Source of the DNA: Chiua virens
Taxonomy: Eukaryota > Basidiomycota > Agaricomycetes > Boletales > Boletaceae
Length of the DNA: 64,000 bases
Direction of reading: 5' to 3'
Assembly: GCA_019787685.1 (NCBI GenBank)
Contig: JAHNUO010000002.1
Coordinates: 434,001-498,000, forward strand
Position 1 is the stretch's first letter, and every line of letters starts with the position of its first letter. The notes under the pieces are model-generated. The model searched no databases, was not told where the DNA came from, and saw nothing but the letters and a program-made list of their open reading frames with translations. The position numbers and the translations under genes were made by a program. Positions 44,500-54,491 of this stretch are shown in pieces.

Positions 44500-45640
44500 A
44501 AAGTGAGCAGAGAATAGGGGATGGGACAGTCATGACCACACTTATCCAACACTTTTTCACTTGTTGTGGCTGTGTCAGCTGCAAGGCCTACCCGACACTT
44601 TTTTCGTCTATCTTGACAGCTGTTGCTTCTCTCACTTACCAATACAGTCCTGCCATTTTTATCTGATGAAACCATGTGGCTTTCAAACTCAGCGTTCACA
44701 CAATGTGCTGTCCGTTCAGTAGGCAGCCTTCAAACTCAGCTTTTGTACAACATGTCAGTTGGCCAGTGCCACAGCCACATCCCACATTATTTTTGGGATC
44801 CTCTGGTGTGATTTCACTTTGTCTTTGCTCATGTCCTCTGATCTGATCTAATCCATCCCCTTCTTCTGGTGAGTTGCTTTTTGTCACATGATGTTCTCAA
44901 AGATAACTGGTCTTTTCATATTTCTGGTCTATTTCCATTATAAAATCAAACACTTGGAACTTTGCTAATTCCTGTATGTTTCATTACTTTTTCTTTGTTC
45001 ATTGGCTGACAACAATGTATATCTGGCATTTAATGGCCCTACAGGCAGACCTGGACCCCAAGCAATAAACAGATTATGTGATCACAATGCCATATATTGT
45101 ACAATTCATACCCAAGATTTTGAAGACAGTGAATACATTACACTTATATACTCAGTCATTTAGATCAGCAGAGTGAATTCCCATGAACTGAATTCATGCC
45201 ATAATATGGAGTATGTCACAGTGCCATCCACCCCAGACAATTCTCCATTAACACCATCAATCACAACATGTTTTATATCTGTCACAGAAAGGCAGTCAGT
45301 TCAAGAAAATTCAGAAAGACAGATCAGCAGTAGCAAAAGACATACAATTTGCAGCCATAGCTATAGAAAAATTATTGGCAAAAAGATGTACAATTTGCAG
45401 TGATAGCTATCACATCAAAAAGATAAAAATGAAGAACTAGAAGAAAACAACATCCAACAACAAACATCTAATTAGATCTGTTGAGACTCAGACAAAATCA
45501 GAGCAGCAACAAAACCCAGCCCATCCTACAAAGAATTCAAATCCAACCAACTCTGATGGGTGCAAGACATCCATGTTTTATTGGTACTCCACCCACCTCA
45601 TAAACCTGGGTCTTAGGGGCCCAGGAACTTTCTGTGTGCA
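44500..45640. other. No gene recognised
   Basis: Short frames only (44623-44811, 45173-45403). A partial unit of the tandem repeat that follows is visible at about 44965-45035. Confidence 0.4.
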
Positions 45641-46185
45641 TCTCAAGGATTCATCCAAGTCCTTGCCTCTAATTGGTGAGTTTCATCAATTCTTCACATA
45701 TATTGATCTTGATCTTGAAAAGGTCCTCTATTTTGGCATGTGTTATCACTCTTTCTCTGTTCATTGGCTCATAGCAACAGATAATTTCTGTGTGTAACCC
45801 AATCTTTGTTTCTACTTGGTGAGTTTGATCAATTCTTCACATATGTATATTGGTATTGATTTTGAAAAAGTTTTCTATTCTGGTATGTTTTTTACTTTTT
45901 CTTTGTTTATTAACTGACAATACTGATATTTGGCATATTCTCTATGTATAACTCTTTGTTTCTATTCAGTGAGTTTGACCAATTCTTCACATATACTGGT
46001 ACTGATCTTGAAATGGTTTTCTATTTTGGTATGTTTCATCACTCTTTCTCTGTTTATTGGCTGACAATATAGATATTTGGCATATTTTCTGTGTATAACC
46101 CAATCTTTGTCTCTACTTGGTGAGTTTGACCAATTCTTCACATATATTGGTACTGATCTTGAAAAGGTTTGCTATTCTTGTATCT
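45640..46185 (+). repeat. Four-unit tandem repeat (about 143-150 bp) with splice-donor-like sequence
   Basis: GTGAGTTTSATCAATTCTTC-type starts occur at about 45677, 45820, 45968 and 46118. Each unit also carries TTCTATTYTGGTATG and TTTATTGGCTGACAAT-like segments. The array ends where the duplicated helicase tail begins. Confidence 0.75.
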
Positions 46186-46194
46186 TATATCACT

Positions 46195-46320
46195 CTTCTT
46201 TATGTTGCTCTCTCTTGCTGTACTCACCCTAGGAACATCAAGGTCTTATTCCCACATAAGGAAGATACCAATGTAACAAATGTAGTTTGGCCAGACGTCT
46301 TTAGAACTTTGGATATTTAA
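46195..46320 (+). pseudogene. Second Helitron helicase C-terminal exon
   Basis: LYVALSCCTHPRNIKVLFPH repeats the last helicase segment of 44235-44316 and continues KEDTNVTNVVWPDVFRTLDI to a stop. It follows an AG after a pyrimidine-rich run, as expected for a last exon. Confidence 0.75.
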
Positions 46321-46823
46321 CATTCACTTCATATGTATACTTACTCTTGATTTTTTGTACAACCACAATATATCTTGATGCTGAATAAAACTTTTATACA
46401 ACAAAAAACATTTGATCTTATAGATTGTGGATTTGTCTACTTGAAATTCAAATATACTATATGTATTCAAAATTTACAAACCCAAAAAAAATAACCTTAT
46501 GAGGCAACAACTTGGGTGAAACACCATGTCTATCAGTTATTCAGCCAAGGATGCCTTCCATAGAAAGGGGGGTAAAATATTCATTCCTAAGGTTCTGAGA
46601 ACCAAATCTATTATGATTTCATGACTCACCCAAGGCTAGACACCCTGGTTACAATAAAGCCTTAGAACTTATCTCATGAAACTTCACATGGACTAAAATG
46701 ACCAATGACATTAAAAACTGTAGTCTCAAATTATGAAAGATGTGTATGCTTCAAGGGTTCTAATCAGAAAACAACAGGACTCCTGTAACCCTTAGAAACA
46801 CCATTCTTACCATGGGAAGATAT

Positions 46824-47444
46824 TGTTACGATACATGATTCCCATGCACTGACTTTTCATGATATGTGTTTACCATGTTGTCTAGGGTTACAAACATGAC
46901 CCTTGTGCATGTTCTTAATCTCTGTGTGCTTCCATTTCATTACATGCCTTAATAACATGTACTCACATGCTAGATCCTTCCAGTTGATGTATCATGCACC
47001 ACATGACTCATCATGACTCTAACCTAACTCATATGGATCATATCCTATTGGTCAATGCCACGACTCGAATCACATGCTCTGCATCACCATTGCCTCATGT
47101 AGCCGATACCTAAGACTATTCACAATTATGCTTACCTACCTGCTTTCCTTATCTGGTAGTGTACAGCCACATGTATTTAGTATATATATCTGAGTGACCT
47201 AAGGGATGATTCCCCAGTTCACTAATTGACAATGTTTACTGTCTATCCTTTGCCCAAGCAGATTGATCTCTATCAACTACTTGTAAATCATTAACTCACT
47301 GGATAAACATACAGGTGCCTTTGTGCAGTAAACCCTGTACTCGAAGCTGACACCCTTAGGAGTTACTCTCATTAAAGAGTCTCTCACAACTGTTACATGT
47401 TGCCTACACCCTTCTACACACCTCATCATATTCGGCTTGTTTCA
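46824..47444 (+). mobile_element. Solo LTR, family E
   Basis: 621 bp, starts TGTTACGATACATG and ends GGCTTGTTTCA. Perfect GATAT duplications (46819-46823, 47445-47449) flank it, and removing it rejoins PWEDI-LADFI of the Gypsy integrase. The similar end GTTTCA suggests relation to families C and D. Confidence 0.92.
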
Positions 47445-47614
47445 GATATCCTAGCAGATTTCATCTAGATCTCCCACTTTCACACTCCTATGATTGCATG
47501 CCACAAAACATGTACTTCTATGGAACTCACAAAACTATATCTACCACATGTCTGGAAGCATCATGGTCTATCTAAAATGATTGTATCTGATTGGGGACCA
47601 CAATTTACTTCATA

Positions 47615-48227
47615 CATCCCTGGGATGATTGGATAAGTCCTTGTAACATATGCTATACATAGCTATAAACATATTCCACCTAGCTAACTACAAATGTGGT
47701 TAAAACATAATTAACAACAAACTCATAAAATGTTATTAACTTTGCCTATGGGACTTAGGCTTGGGACAAAGGCAAAATATTAAGTCTAAATTTAGACAAA
47801 GTAAGAATGAAGCCTTTATTTTGTAAACTAATTTTAAAAACAATAGAAAATATGTTATTAAAACATGTGCCTTGATCATATTTTGACCATGTGTGTGAGT
47901 ATGTAAGCTGGACATACCTAGAATGCTTTGCTATGGTTGGCCAGAACCTGTTAACAAATTTGAAATATATATTGTAATATTTTGTAATGTATTTTTTATA
48001 ACATGTATAATTACAAATGTGATGTAAACATAGGTGCAGATGAATATTTTAAGCATTTGTAGGGCAGATATTCTAAATCTATTGTTTACTCTGTCATAAG
48101 AACATTTCACAATATTTATTTTTAATATGTAGTAAACTATGTTAAGATAAAATATTTAGAGGCCTAGACAGAATAAGTTTATAGGCTATGTACAGCATAT
48201 GTTAACAGGACTTACCCAATCATCCCA
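47615..48227. mobile_element. 607- to 613-bp non-coding TIR element (MITE) in the Gypsy integrase
   Basis: TGGGATGATTGG(A/G)TAAGTCC at 47621 and its inverted copy ending at 48227 begin terminal inverted repeats that continue with few mismatches for at least 43 bp (to TACATAGC). TA at 47613-47614 and 48228-48229 fits a TA target. Excising the element with one TA leaves the same codon count as element C at this point. The interior is very AT-rich with no frame. Confidence 0.83.
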
Positions 48228-48712
48228 TAGCTTATGAGAGACATATGCTCAGGGTTAAAAATCACACTCAAATTAAGCACCACTCATTATCCACAAACAG
48301 ATAGACAATCAGAATGGATGAACCAAGAAGTGCAATAATATTTACATATCTTCTGTGTGGAAAAGAACAATACATGGTCCAACTGGCTCCCATTAGCCCA
48401 GTTTTCCTATAACAGTAAAAGTCATACCACAACTAACTTTATACTCTGTTTGAAATCACATGTTCCCTACATCCCTAGGATGGGCATTATGCCACATGTT
48501 CATAATAACCCTGCCACTCAGAACTTCATAATGGACTTCTCTGAAGTTCTAGAACAAACAAAAAAAAATATTGAAAAAGCCATGAAATGCATGAAAAACA
48601 ATGCTGATAGATCTTGATCTGAGGCACCATTCTATATGACAGGTGATGAAGCATGGTTAGCCACACAAAACTTAAAAATAAATCAACACTCAAAATTCAC
48701 AGACAAGTGGAT

Positions 48713-49052
48713 CATGAAACAAGCAGAGGAATGTAATGCATGGGGAGATGGTAAGTTTCATACTAAGTAACAATGCTGAAGTGGCATGGTTGTGTACTTT
48801 GCTCACTTTTAAACTTCTGTTTACTTTTAGCATTTTGATGTAATGGAAAAGCACATAAAAGCATGAAAAGTAACTTGACAATTTGCCAATGCATCAGCTG
48901 GCCAAGTTGATCCTACATCTACATTCTTACCTGAGCATAATGCTACATTATTCACTCCATGTATAGGTTAGGCCAGAAATCTCACCAACCAGAACCCCAT
49001 TTGGTTGTATGGACAGTGGGCATATTGTTTAAGGTATATCTCAGTTAAGGCA
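48713..49052. other. Unrecognised sequence between Gypsy relic and solo LTR
   Basis: The plus frames are short and broken and I cannot name a family. The segment continues after the LTR at 49689. Confidence 0.35.
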
Positions 49053-49683
49053 TGTTACAATCACACAATATACTATCCTAAGCCCTCTATTTTTTGCCTA
49101 TTTTTCCATATTTTTCCCTTTGCATTTGAGCTTGCTACAAGCATTCCATTCCTTCTGAGTTTCCGAGTCCCTGGAGTTTCCGAAATTCCCATGCTCTTGG
49201 AAACTCTGGAACTGAACACTTAGCAAATATAAAGTGATATATGATTGAATACATTGACCCATGCCTTGCTATGGTCTAGAACCACTAACCCTTGACCAGT
49301 CTAGACCATACACGCCCTCAGACATCCTCTAGACTCATAGTATGTCATTCCATTCTACACATGCTCACCTCATGCCTACCTTACCTCATGCCTACCCTTA
49401 TATTCATTCCCCCTCATGTCTATGATGCAATTACATTCTATGGCTATGTATTCTAGATCCATATACCCTATACCCATTCAAACCCTTGTCCCATAGCATA
49501 GCATATCTGTAGATTTAGTTTACACTTGTACAAACAGTAGAATAGTATAAAAGGGACATCCCCAACTCACTGAAGGACCTAGTCTTGTCCTTCTGGAGTT
49601 TCCCCAAGCCTCTCTAGACCCTTGACTCGCTTTCATTGTCCTTCCAGCAAATAACTTAAGCCTGTAAAGGTTTGGTTGTTTCA
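49053..49683 (+). mobile_element. Solo LTR, family D
   Basis: 631 bp, starts TGTTACAATCACAC, ends GGTTGTTTCA, with perfect AGGCA duplications (49048-49052, 49684-49688). A TATAAAAG box lies near 49546. Confidence 0.95.
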
Positions 49684-50664
49684 AGGCAACACTTGAATCA
49701 GTTATCATATTGCAATGCTGGCCTCAAGTATTGTAGCTATGCTGTCATATGACTTATGAAACTAAGTAGTTCCTCCCCCCGAGCAAAAATGTTATCTGCC
49801 AAACTGTTATAAGCCCATTGCTGCTGAGAATCAGCTTCAGTTGAGTGAAGACTTTGGATTCAAGCGAGTGCCAAGTTGTAAGTCACCTTGTACTTGGATA
49901 CCTCGAATGCAGTGTCCTGTCTGGATCAAAAGGATTCCAAAGCCCATCTGATGATCGCCATCGTAAATGCTATCAACTTGTCCATATTTTGGTTGGTGTG
50001 ATCCAACCCGGTGTGAAGTTTGGTCTTTTGAGACCAAACCACACTGAGAAGCATGTCAATGATGGCAGGATGATGAAACAGCCCTGTGATATAGGTGCCA
50101 CTGATGTCCTCAGGCAGGTGAGTCCATATGTTATAATAATAAAAAACTTCACATACCACTGTCAGAGCATCCATATATGCCCAGTCAACCAGAAATTGAC
50201 TAATGTGCTGTTCACGCCATGCCAGCAGCATGTATTGCTGAGTTATGGGGGGGTTTATTTCATACGTTTGTTGCACAATATAATATACAGCATTCTTGAA
50301 TTCCTTTGTGAACATGATGAGTTGATTCTTCATCATAACCTTGAGGGATTTGATGTTATTGTGCAGCCACACCTCAGGCTCAGCTCCACTGCCAAGACAT
50401 GACATTGCTTCATCTTAGATAGTATCATCAAGAAATGTGTGTCTTTGCTTCCAGAATGAAGGGGGTATTTGTGGATGAAGTAACAGATGACCCTCTGGTG
50501 TACAGCAGCCCAAATGTCTTGTGTTGTAGGTTGGGAAACACATGGGGTTGGACTTGGAACATTGGGCACATCAGCAGGAATGGACAGCTCATCCACAAGT
50601 TGGGGTGATTGAGGGGGTAGTGGAAGGTGAACAGTACAGGCCTTGTGAACATTTCATGAACTTT

Positions 50665-50726
50665 CTATGTTGAACTAAACATCAAATTAACAAATTTATG
50701 GTATGTACAATAGGAGAGATTCTTAC
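50665..50726 (-). other. Intron in the DUF6532-like relic
   Basis: GTAAGA donor and CATAG acceptor, 62 bp, joining GVIN to KVHEMFTRP in frame. Confidence 0.6.
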
Positions 50727-50779
50727 ATTGATAACTCCATACTGAAAAGGCTTGCCACGTGATACTTCACCTTGCTGTG

Positions 50780-51140
50780 GGGCACAATGTGCAGCCACAA
50801 CCCGAACATCATGTTCTGGCCTCCAGTTGGATGGTAGTAGTGCCAGGGGCAGGTTATAATCAACCCCCACATTCTGCTGAGGAAAAAGTAGGCTGGGTTG
50901 GCGAGGATAGTAGTAGATCGTGTCTGGATAACACCAGGGGAGGGCTGTAATCAACCCCCACTGGCATGTTCTGCTGAGGGAAAAGTAGGTCAGGTTGGTG
51001 GGATTGTAGTAGATCGTGTTTGCCAGATGATGGATAGGTGGTTCATAGAGGCACCAGGGGTAGATTACCGTCATCCTCCATGTTCTGCTGAGGAAGGATC
51101 AAGTTGGACCAGTGCGGTTGAGGTAGATTGTGTCCAAATG
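50780..51140 (-). repeat. Degenerate tandem repeat encoding the N-terminal repeats
   Basis: Three to four imperfect units contain TGTTCTGCTGAGGAAAAAGT-like and AGTAGATCGTGT-like cores, spaced roughly 100-120 bp. Confidence 0.55.
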
Positions 51141-51387
51141 GTGAGTAAGTGGTTTGTGCAGATATAACATGTTGCTCCACTTGGGGTTGCTGGGTTGTTG
51201 CAGAGATGTCAGACATTTTGTTAGATTATACCTGAGCATGAAATCTTACCATTGACATAGACCCTGTAGATGGCATATGGAAGGGGTTGCTCCAATGTGT
51301 TTGCAAGTTGAGAGTCAATCACCCCACCTGATGGGTTGAACCCATTTTCTGCATGATAATTCTGGGTGTTGATCAGTGAATGATCTA

Positions 51388-51695
51388 CAGTGGCTCAAAC
51401 AACTGTCCCAATGTTTGCATGTTTTTCACTAAATGCAATAAAACACAGTAACCACTAAACCTTACCCAAACCTGTGGGAACATGAAATATAGTACCCACT
51501 CCTGGCTTTCTATTGGACCAAGGGTCAAAGTATTTGAATAAGATTTGATGAAATGGCAATCATTTCAAAATGATCACTCATTGGGACAGTTCTTTGACTT
51601 TAAGTTTGAATTACATATATTAGACCCTAAGATGTTGGAAAGTACTTACATACATGTGATAATGGTTCTATTATGTTATATTTATGTATGCACTG
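51388..51695 (+). mobile_element. Half copy of the TA-flanked long-TIR MITE
   Basis: After a TA at 51386-51387 it starts CAGTGGCTCAAACAACTGTC and matches the right terminal repeat and adjacent interior of 41321-42191 (reverse complement), to about 51695, where similarity stops. Confidence 0.8.
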
Positions 51696-51795
51696 GTCCT
51701 GTGAATGCAGCAGCCCGTCTATCCCTGTCCCTCACTCTCCTACCACAGGTACTCAATTGGGGCATGGAAAGATAGTTGTGTTGGACTCAGATGAC

Positions 51796-52215
51796 TGAAG
51801 CAACCTAGAACAACCTAGACTGTTAAAGTGGTGGTGGTTGTGAGAGAAGGGGGTTCAGTCCAGTGAAGAGGTGAAAACTCCAAGAGAACTTTGTTAGAGC
51901 TCTCTGGCTTTGATTCATGGGGTTTATATACTACATGGATATCAGAGTTCTAATCTGAGTATGAACTATGTAGATAAGCATACTGTATCCTATTGGATGA
52001 TAAGGTATGAATAGATATGAGTCATAGATAAGAGCATAGCCTTGTACTGCCAGTGATGAGTCAGTGATAAGGGAAACAAAAGATAGAAGCACATGTGTGA
52101 GATAATGTTGCAGTCAATCGGATATGATCCTTTGGACAGCCTTGACATGAGACATTATTCTTAGAAGAGATTGAAAGTGTAATCTGTTAAGGGATGGAAA
52201 GTTGATATCGTAACA
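51796..52215 (-). mobile_element. Solo LTR, family C
   Basis: On the minus strand it starts TGTTACGATATC and ends TTGCTTCA, flanked by perfect ATGAC duplications (51791-51795, 52216-52220). It keeps AACAAAGTTCT (51885-51895 on minus), the segment complementary to the element C primer site. Confidence 0.92.
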
Positions 52216-52408
52216 ATGACTGTGTGTCAGGCTGCTGCTTGCTGACCTTGAACTACAGAGCGTTCTAGTCTCCAGTCTGAAAAGGAAAGAATCAAAGATT
52301 ATCATAATTGAACAAACAACTACACAATGTGTACATGACACAGAGATCAAGAAATAAGAATAACAGACATAATTGTCCTTAAACTACACTCATAAGTGCA
52401 AATATTGA

Positions 52409-53026
52409 TCAGATCATCTTAGAAAAAATTTTACCATTTAATGCACCACACTTGCCTTTGAACTCATCATAGACCTGAATATCATCTTCCAAATCAGTTG
52501 GGTCATATACCACAGCCTGCCCCTGTTCATGTTGCTGGCAGTGGATAATGACGGCAGATTCTACTTGATCCAGATGCATCTCAGCCTTTTCCAACAACAC
52601 TACATCCTCAAAATTAGCTTCACGAGTATACACCACCATATCTTGCAGATCAGAAATAGACGACACAGTAGAAGGAGACGAATTGCTTTCAACCTCAGTG
52701 AAAGATTCCTCAGTGGCAGCTGTATCCTCAGCATGGATTATCCAAACAAAGTTGAGCCTGTGCTCAGCAGACTTGACCTCCCATGCTGATGCTATTGCCC
52801 TGTGGCACTTTGTTTTGCAGTCGGCATGTTTCATCAGGGTGGCTTCTTGAAGAGCTGCATCAGATAGAGGTTGAAGGCCAGAGACAAAAACCTGCTTTCC
52901 CTTATAAAAGAGCATGTCACTATGAGCCAGATAAGTAACAATCTCTCGGTGAATTGTGCTGTTACTGCCCTTAGCACAGGGGAACTGCAATGCGGTGTAT
53001 AAGATCTGGAGGCTGATTTGGAACAA
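52409..53026 (-). CDS. Unrecognised 205-aa ORF
   Basis: One of the few long uninterrupted frames in the AT-rich part. It has no membrane segment. The middle is cysteine-poor and acidic (TAATEESFTEVESNS), with helical charged stretches (VLLEKAEMHLDQVES) and an acidic C-terminus. I recognise no domain. A 113-aa frame in the same direction overlaps upstream (53312-52971). It may be an exon of a larger relic, or chance. Confidence 0.35.
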   Translation of the reverse strand: MFQISLQILYTALQFPCAKGSNSTIHREIVTYLAHSDMLFYKGKQVFVSGLQPLSDAALQEATLMKHADCKTKCHRAIASAWEVKSAEHRLNFVWIIHAEDTAATEESFTEVESNSSPSTVSSISDLQDMVVYTREANFEDVVLLEKAEMHLDQVESAVIIHCQQHEQGQAVVYDPTDLEDDIQVYDEFKGKCGALNGKIFSKMI

Positions 53027-53394
53027 ACAGGACAGGATGAGTGGATTCTCCCCCTGCTGGGTGTTCAGCTACTGTAGTTCTCTGGGCCAAAAAAATCCTG
53101 TCTCTCTGGCAAGGAAAGGGGAAGAGAAGGGGAAGAGACTGGACTTGACATGAGAGTGAGTGTTTCTTGTTGGGCTCACTGGAGTAGATCCATCCATTGT
53201 GTAGGGCCTGCCAGAGTTTGAAAGACTTAGAGATTTTGCAGCACAGTGCTGTAAGTCCAAGCCTCCTCAATGGCACACTCTGTGGAAACAATGCCCATAA
53301 CTGAAGTTCCACTGTATGAAGATTGGTGGGTAACTATTCTTTTTATCCAAGTTGAAAAAGTAGCAAACAACTTGACCTAGGTACAGTATACAAT
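53027..53394. other. Spacer upstream of the Plavaka gene
   Basis: No independent feature is recognised; it would hold the Plavaka promoter and 5' end. Confidence 0.35.
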
Positions 53395-53729
53395 ATGCCC
53401 AAATTCTTCTTGCAATGCACCGTTTGCAACACCTAGTGCACTAACAGAGCACCTCAACTCGAGCGATCTATGTTGGCCTTCAAATTTGTGGGCCTTCTGC
53501 AGTGATCAAACCTCATGACACAGCCAGAGTACAGGAACCCCTTCCAGTGGCCAGTACAGCAAGTATCATGAATGATCTGGTTATCTCTTCAGAACCAAGG
53601 AAAATAGTTTTCAGAAGATGAAACATCACTCGTTCCAAGAGGAGAGAGGGAGAAATGTCTATTACCCATTCACATCTTGGGGTGAATGGTCATTAGGGAA
53701 CTTCCTGGCTGAAAATCTGACGAGAGGCC
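53395..53729 (+). pseudogene. Plavaka transposase relic 1, N-terminal part
   Basis: ATG at 53395 opens MPKFFLQCTVCNT, the short C2H2/CxxC-like start of Plavaka proteins. A stop follows at once and frames shift. Just before the Gypsy insertion the frame reads VYYPFTSWGEWSLGNFLAEN, the conserved W-E/S-L block. It continues on the other side of element A at 61415: removing the insertion and one AGGCC gives LTRG-QITRFLLL in one frame. Confidence 0.75.
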
Positions 53730-54449
53730 TGTTACGATAGTTCCGGGTAGGACCTAGCGTAGCCGCAAAAGCGCCAAGTACCAAGTGGCTGCGATAACTC
53801 AAACAACCACCACTTGATACGTGGTGCGCTGAAGAGTCGAACGAGGGTTTCTGGTCAGCTGAATGCTACCAGAGAGACGAGTGAAAACTCAGGCGTTGCT
53901 GAGAGTTGTCCTGTTGGGAATCTATACCCGAGGGACAGTCAAGGGTCGAGGGTTGGCTGCGATGAGCCCGAGTGGATAAGGGACTAGGAGTAGTCCAGTC
54001 GAGTGGTCACAGGCGCTGGGCGAGTGGAGCAGAGATACTCAGCTAGTATTGCGGAGATCAAGACTAGAGTACAGGAGTATCGCTGTAGGGTATTTATACT
54101 ACAGAACTGCACACGGACCAAGTAACTAAAAGGGGTAGGCCAGAAGAGCGGAAGGGTTAAAGGGCCAAAAGGAGTGCGCAGTAATCAAAAGGGGAAATCG
54201 TACGATGCGATGGCAGCGGACGATGACGAAGATGGAATGACAAATGCGAAGCCATCGGAGGATGACGAGAAGAGAATGAGTAAGTGCGATGCCATCGGAT
54301 GATGACGAGAATAGAAGGACGTAAGCATCCAGGTAAAGCCGGTGCGGAGATACAAGCGTGAAAGGAAAGCGTACGGATGAACGTACGAGGATACCTAGGT
54401 ATCGAGTGTAGTGAAGAAGTACAAGAGACGAAAGAAAGAAATTGTAACA
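53730..54449 (-). repeat. Element A 3' LTR (sense orientation)
   Basis: 720 bp, TGTTACGATAG to TTGTAACA. It carries the same TATA box (54091-54098) and TAGTCTTGATCT segment (54055-54066 on minus) as the other LTR. Confidence 0.97.
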
Positions 54450-54462
54450 TTACCCCCGGAGT
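54450..54462 (-). promoter_or_regulatory. Putative polypurine tract of element A
   Basis: Sense ACTCCGGGGGTAA abuts the 3' LTR. It is a weak purine tract compared with elements B and C, but in the right place. Confidence 0.45.
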
Positions 54463-54491
54463 ACGATCAAAGCACCAAGCGAAGATCATCT

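Larger units (their letters stand above)
46530..48712 (+). pseudogene. Second family C-like Gypsy pol relic (integrase part), interrupted twice
   Basis: Starts abruptly with YSAKDAFHRKGGKIFIP, matching element C at 35400. It continues to the PWEDI site at 46819, resumes after the solo LTR with LADFI, KLYLPHVWKHHGLSKMIVSD and GPQFTS, then is interrupted by the TIR element at 47615. It resumes at 48230 with DICSGLKITLKLSTTHYPQT, SNWLPLAQFSYNSKSHTTTN and the integrase tail to FTDKWI, where it stops. Only a 3'-central piece is present, without LTRs. Confidence 0.87.
49870..51217 (-). pseudogene. DUF6532-like fungal gene relic
   Basis: On the minus strand an ATG at 51217 opens MSDISATTQQPQVEQHV, followed by imperfect repeats around TTYSPF and LLFPQQNM (glutamine/proline-rich). 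Then come a 62-bp intron (50665-50726), HEMFTRPVLFTFHYPL and, after a frameshift near 50410, a 159-aa open stretch (50405-49926). That stretch runs LKVMMKNQLIMFTKEFKNAV, ITQQYMLLAWREQHISQFLV and TKLHTGLDHTNQNMDKLIAF to AIIRWALESF. The last part resembles the end of DUF6532, a basidiomycete domain of unknown function. Stops in the N-terminal repeats (for example near 51050) indicate a pseudogene. The family call is from memory. Confidence 0.45.

Noticed and set aside
45640..46185. CRISPR-like or satellite array
   Set aside because: Units are contiguous, 143-150 bp and imperfect, without spacers, and sit at an intron position of a helicase gene in a eukaryote.
51779..52215. Family C LTR starting at TGTTGGACTC (51779)
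   Set aside because: The perfect ATGAC duplications place the border at 51796 instead.
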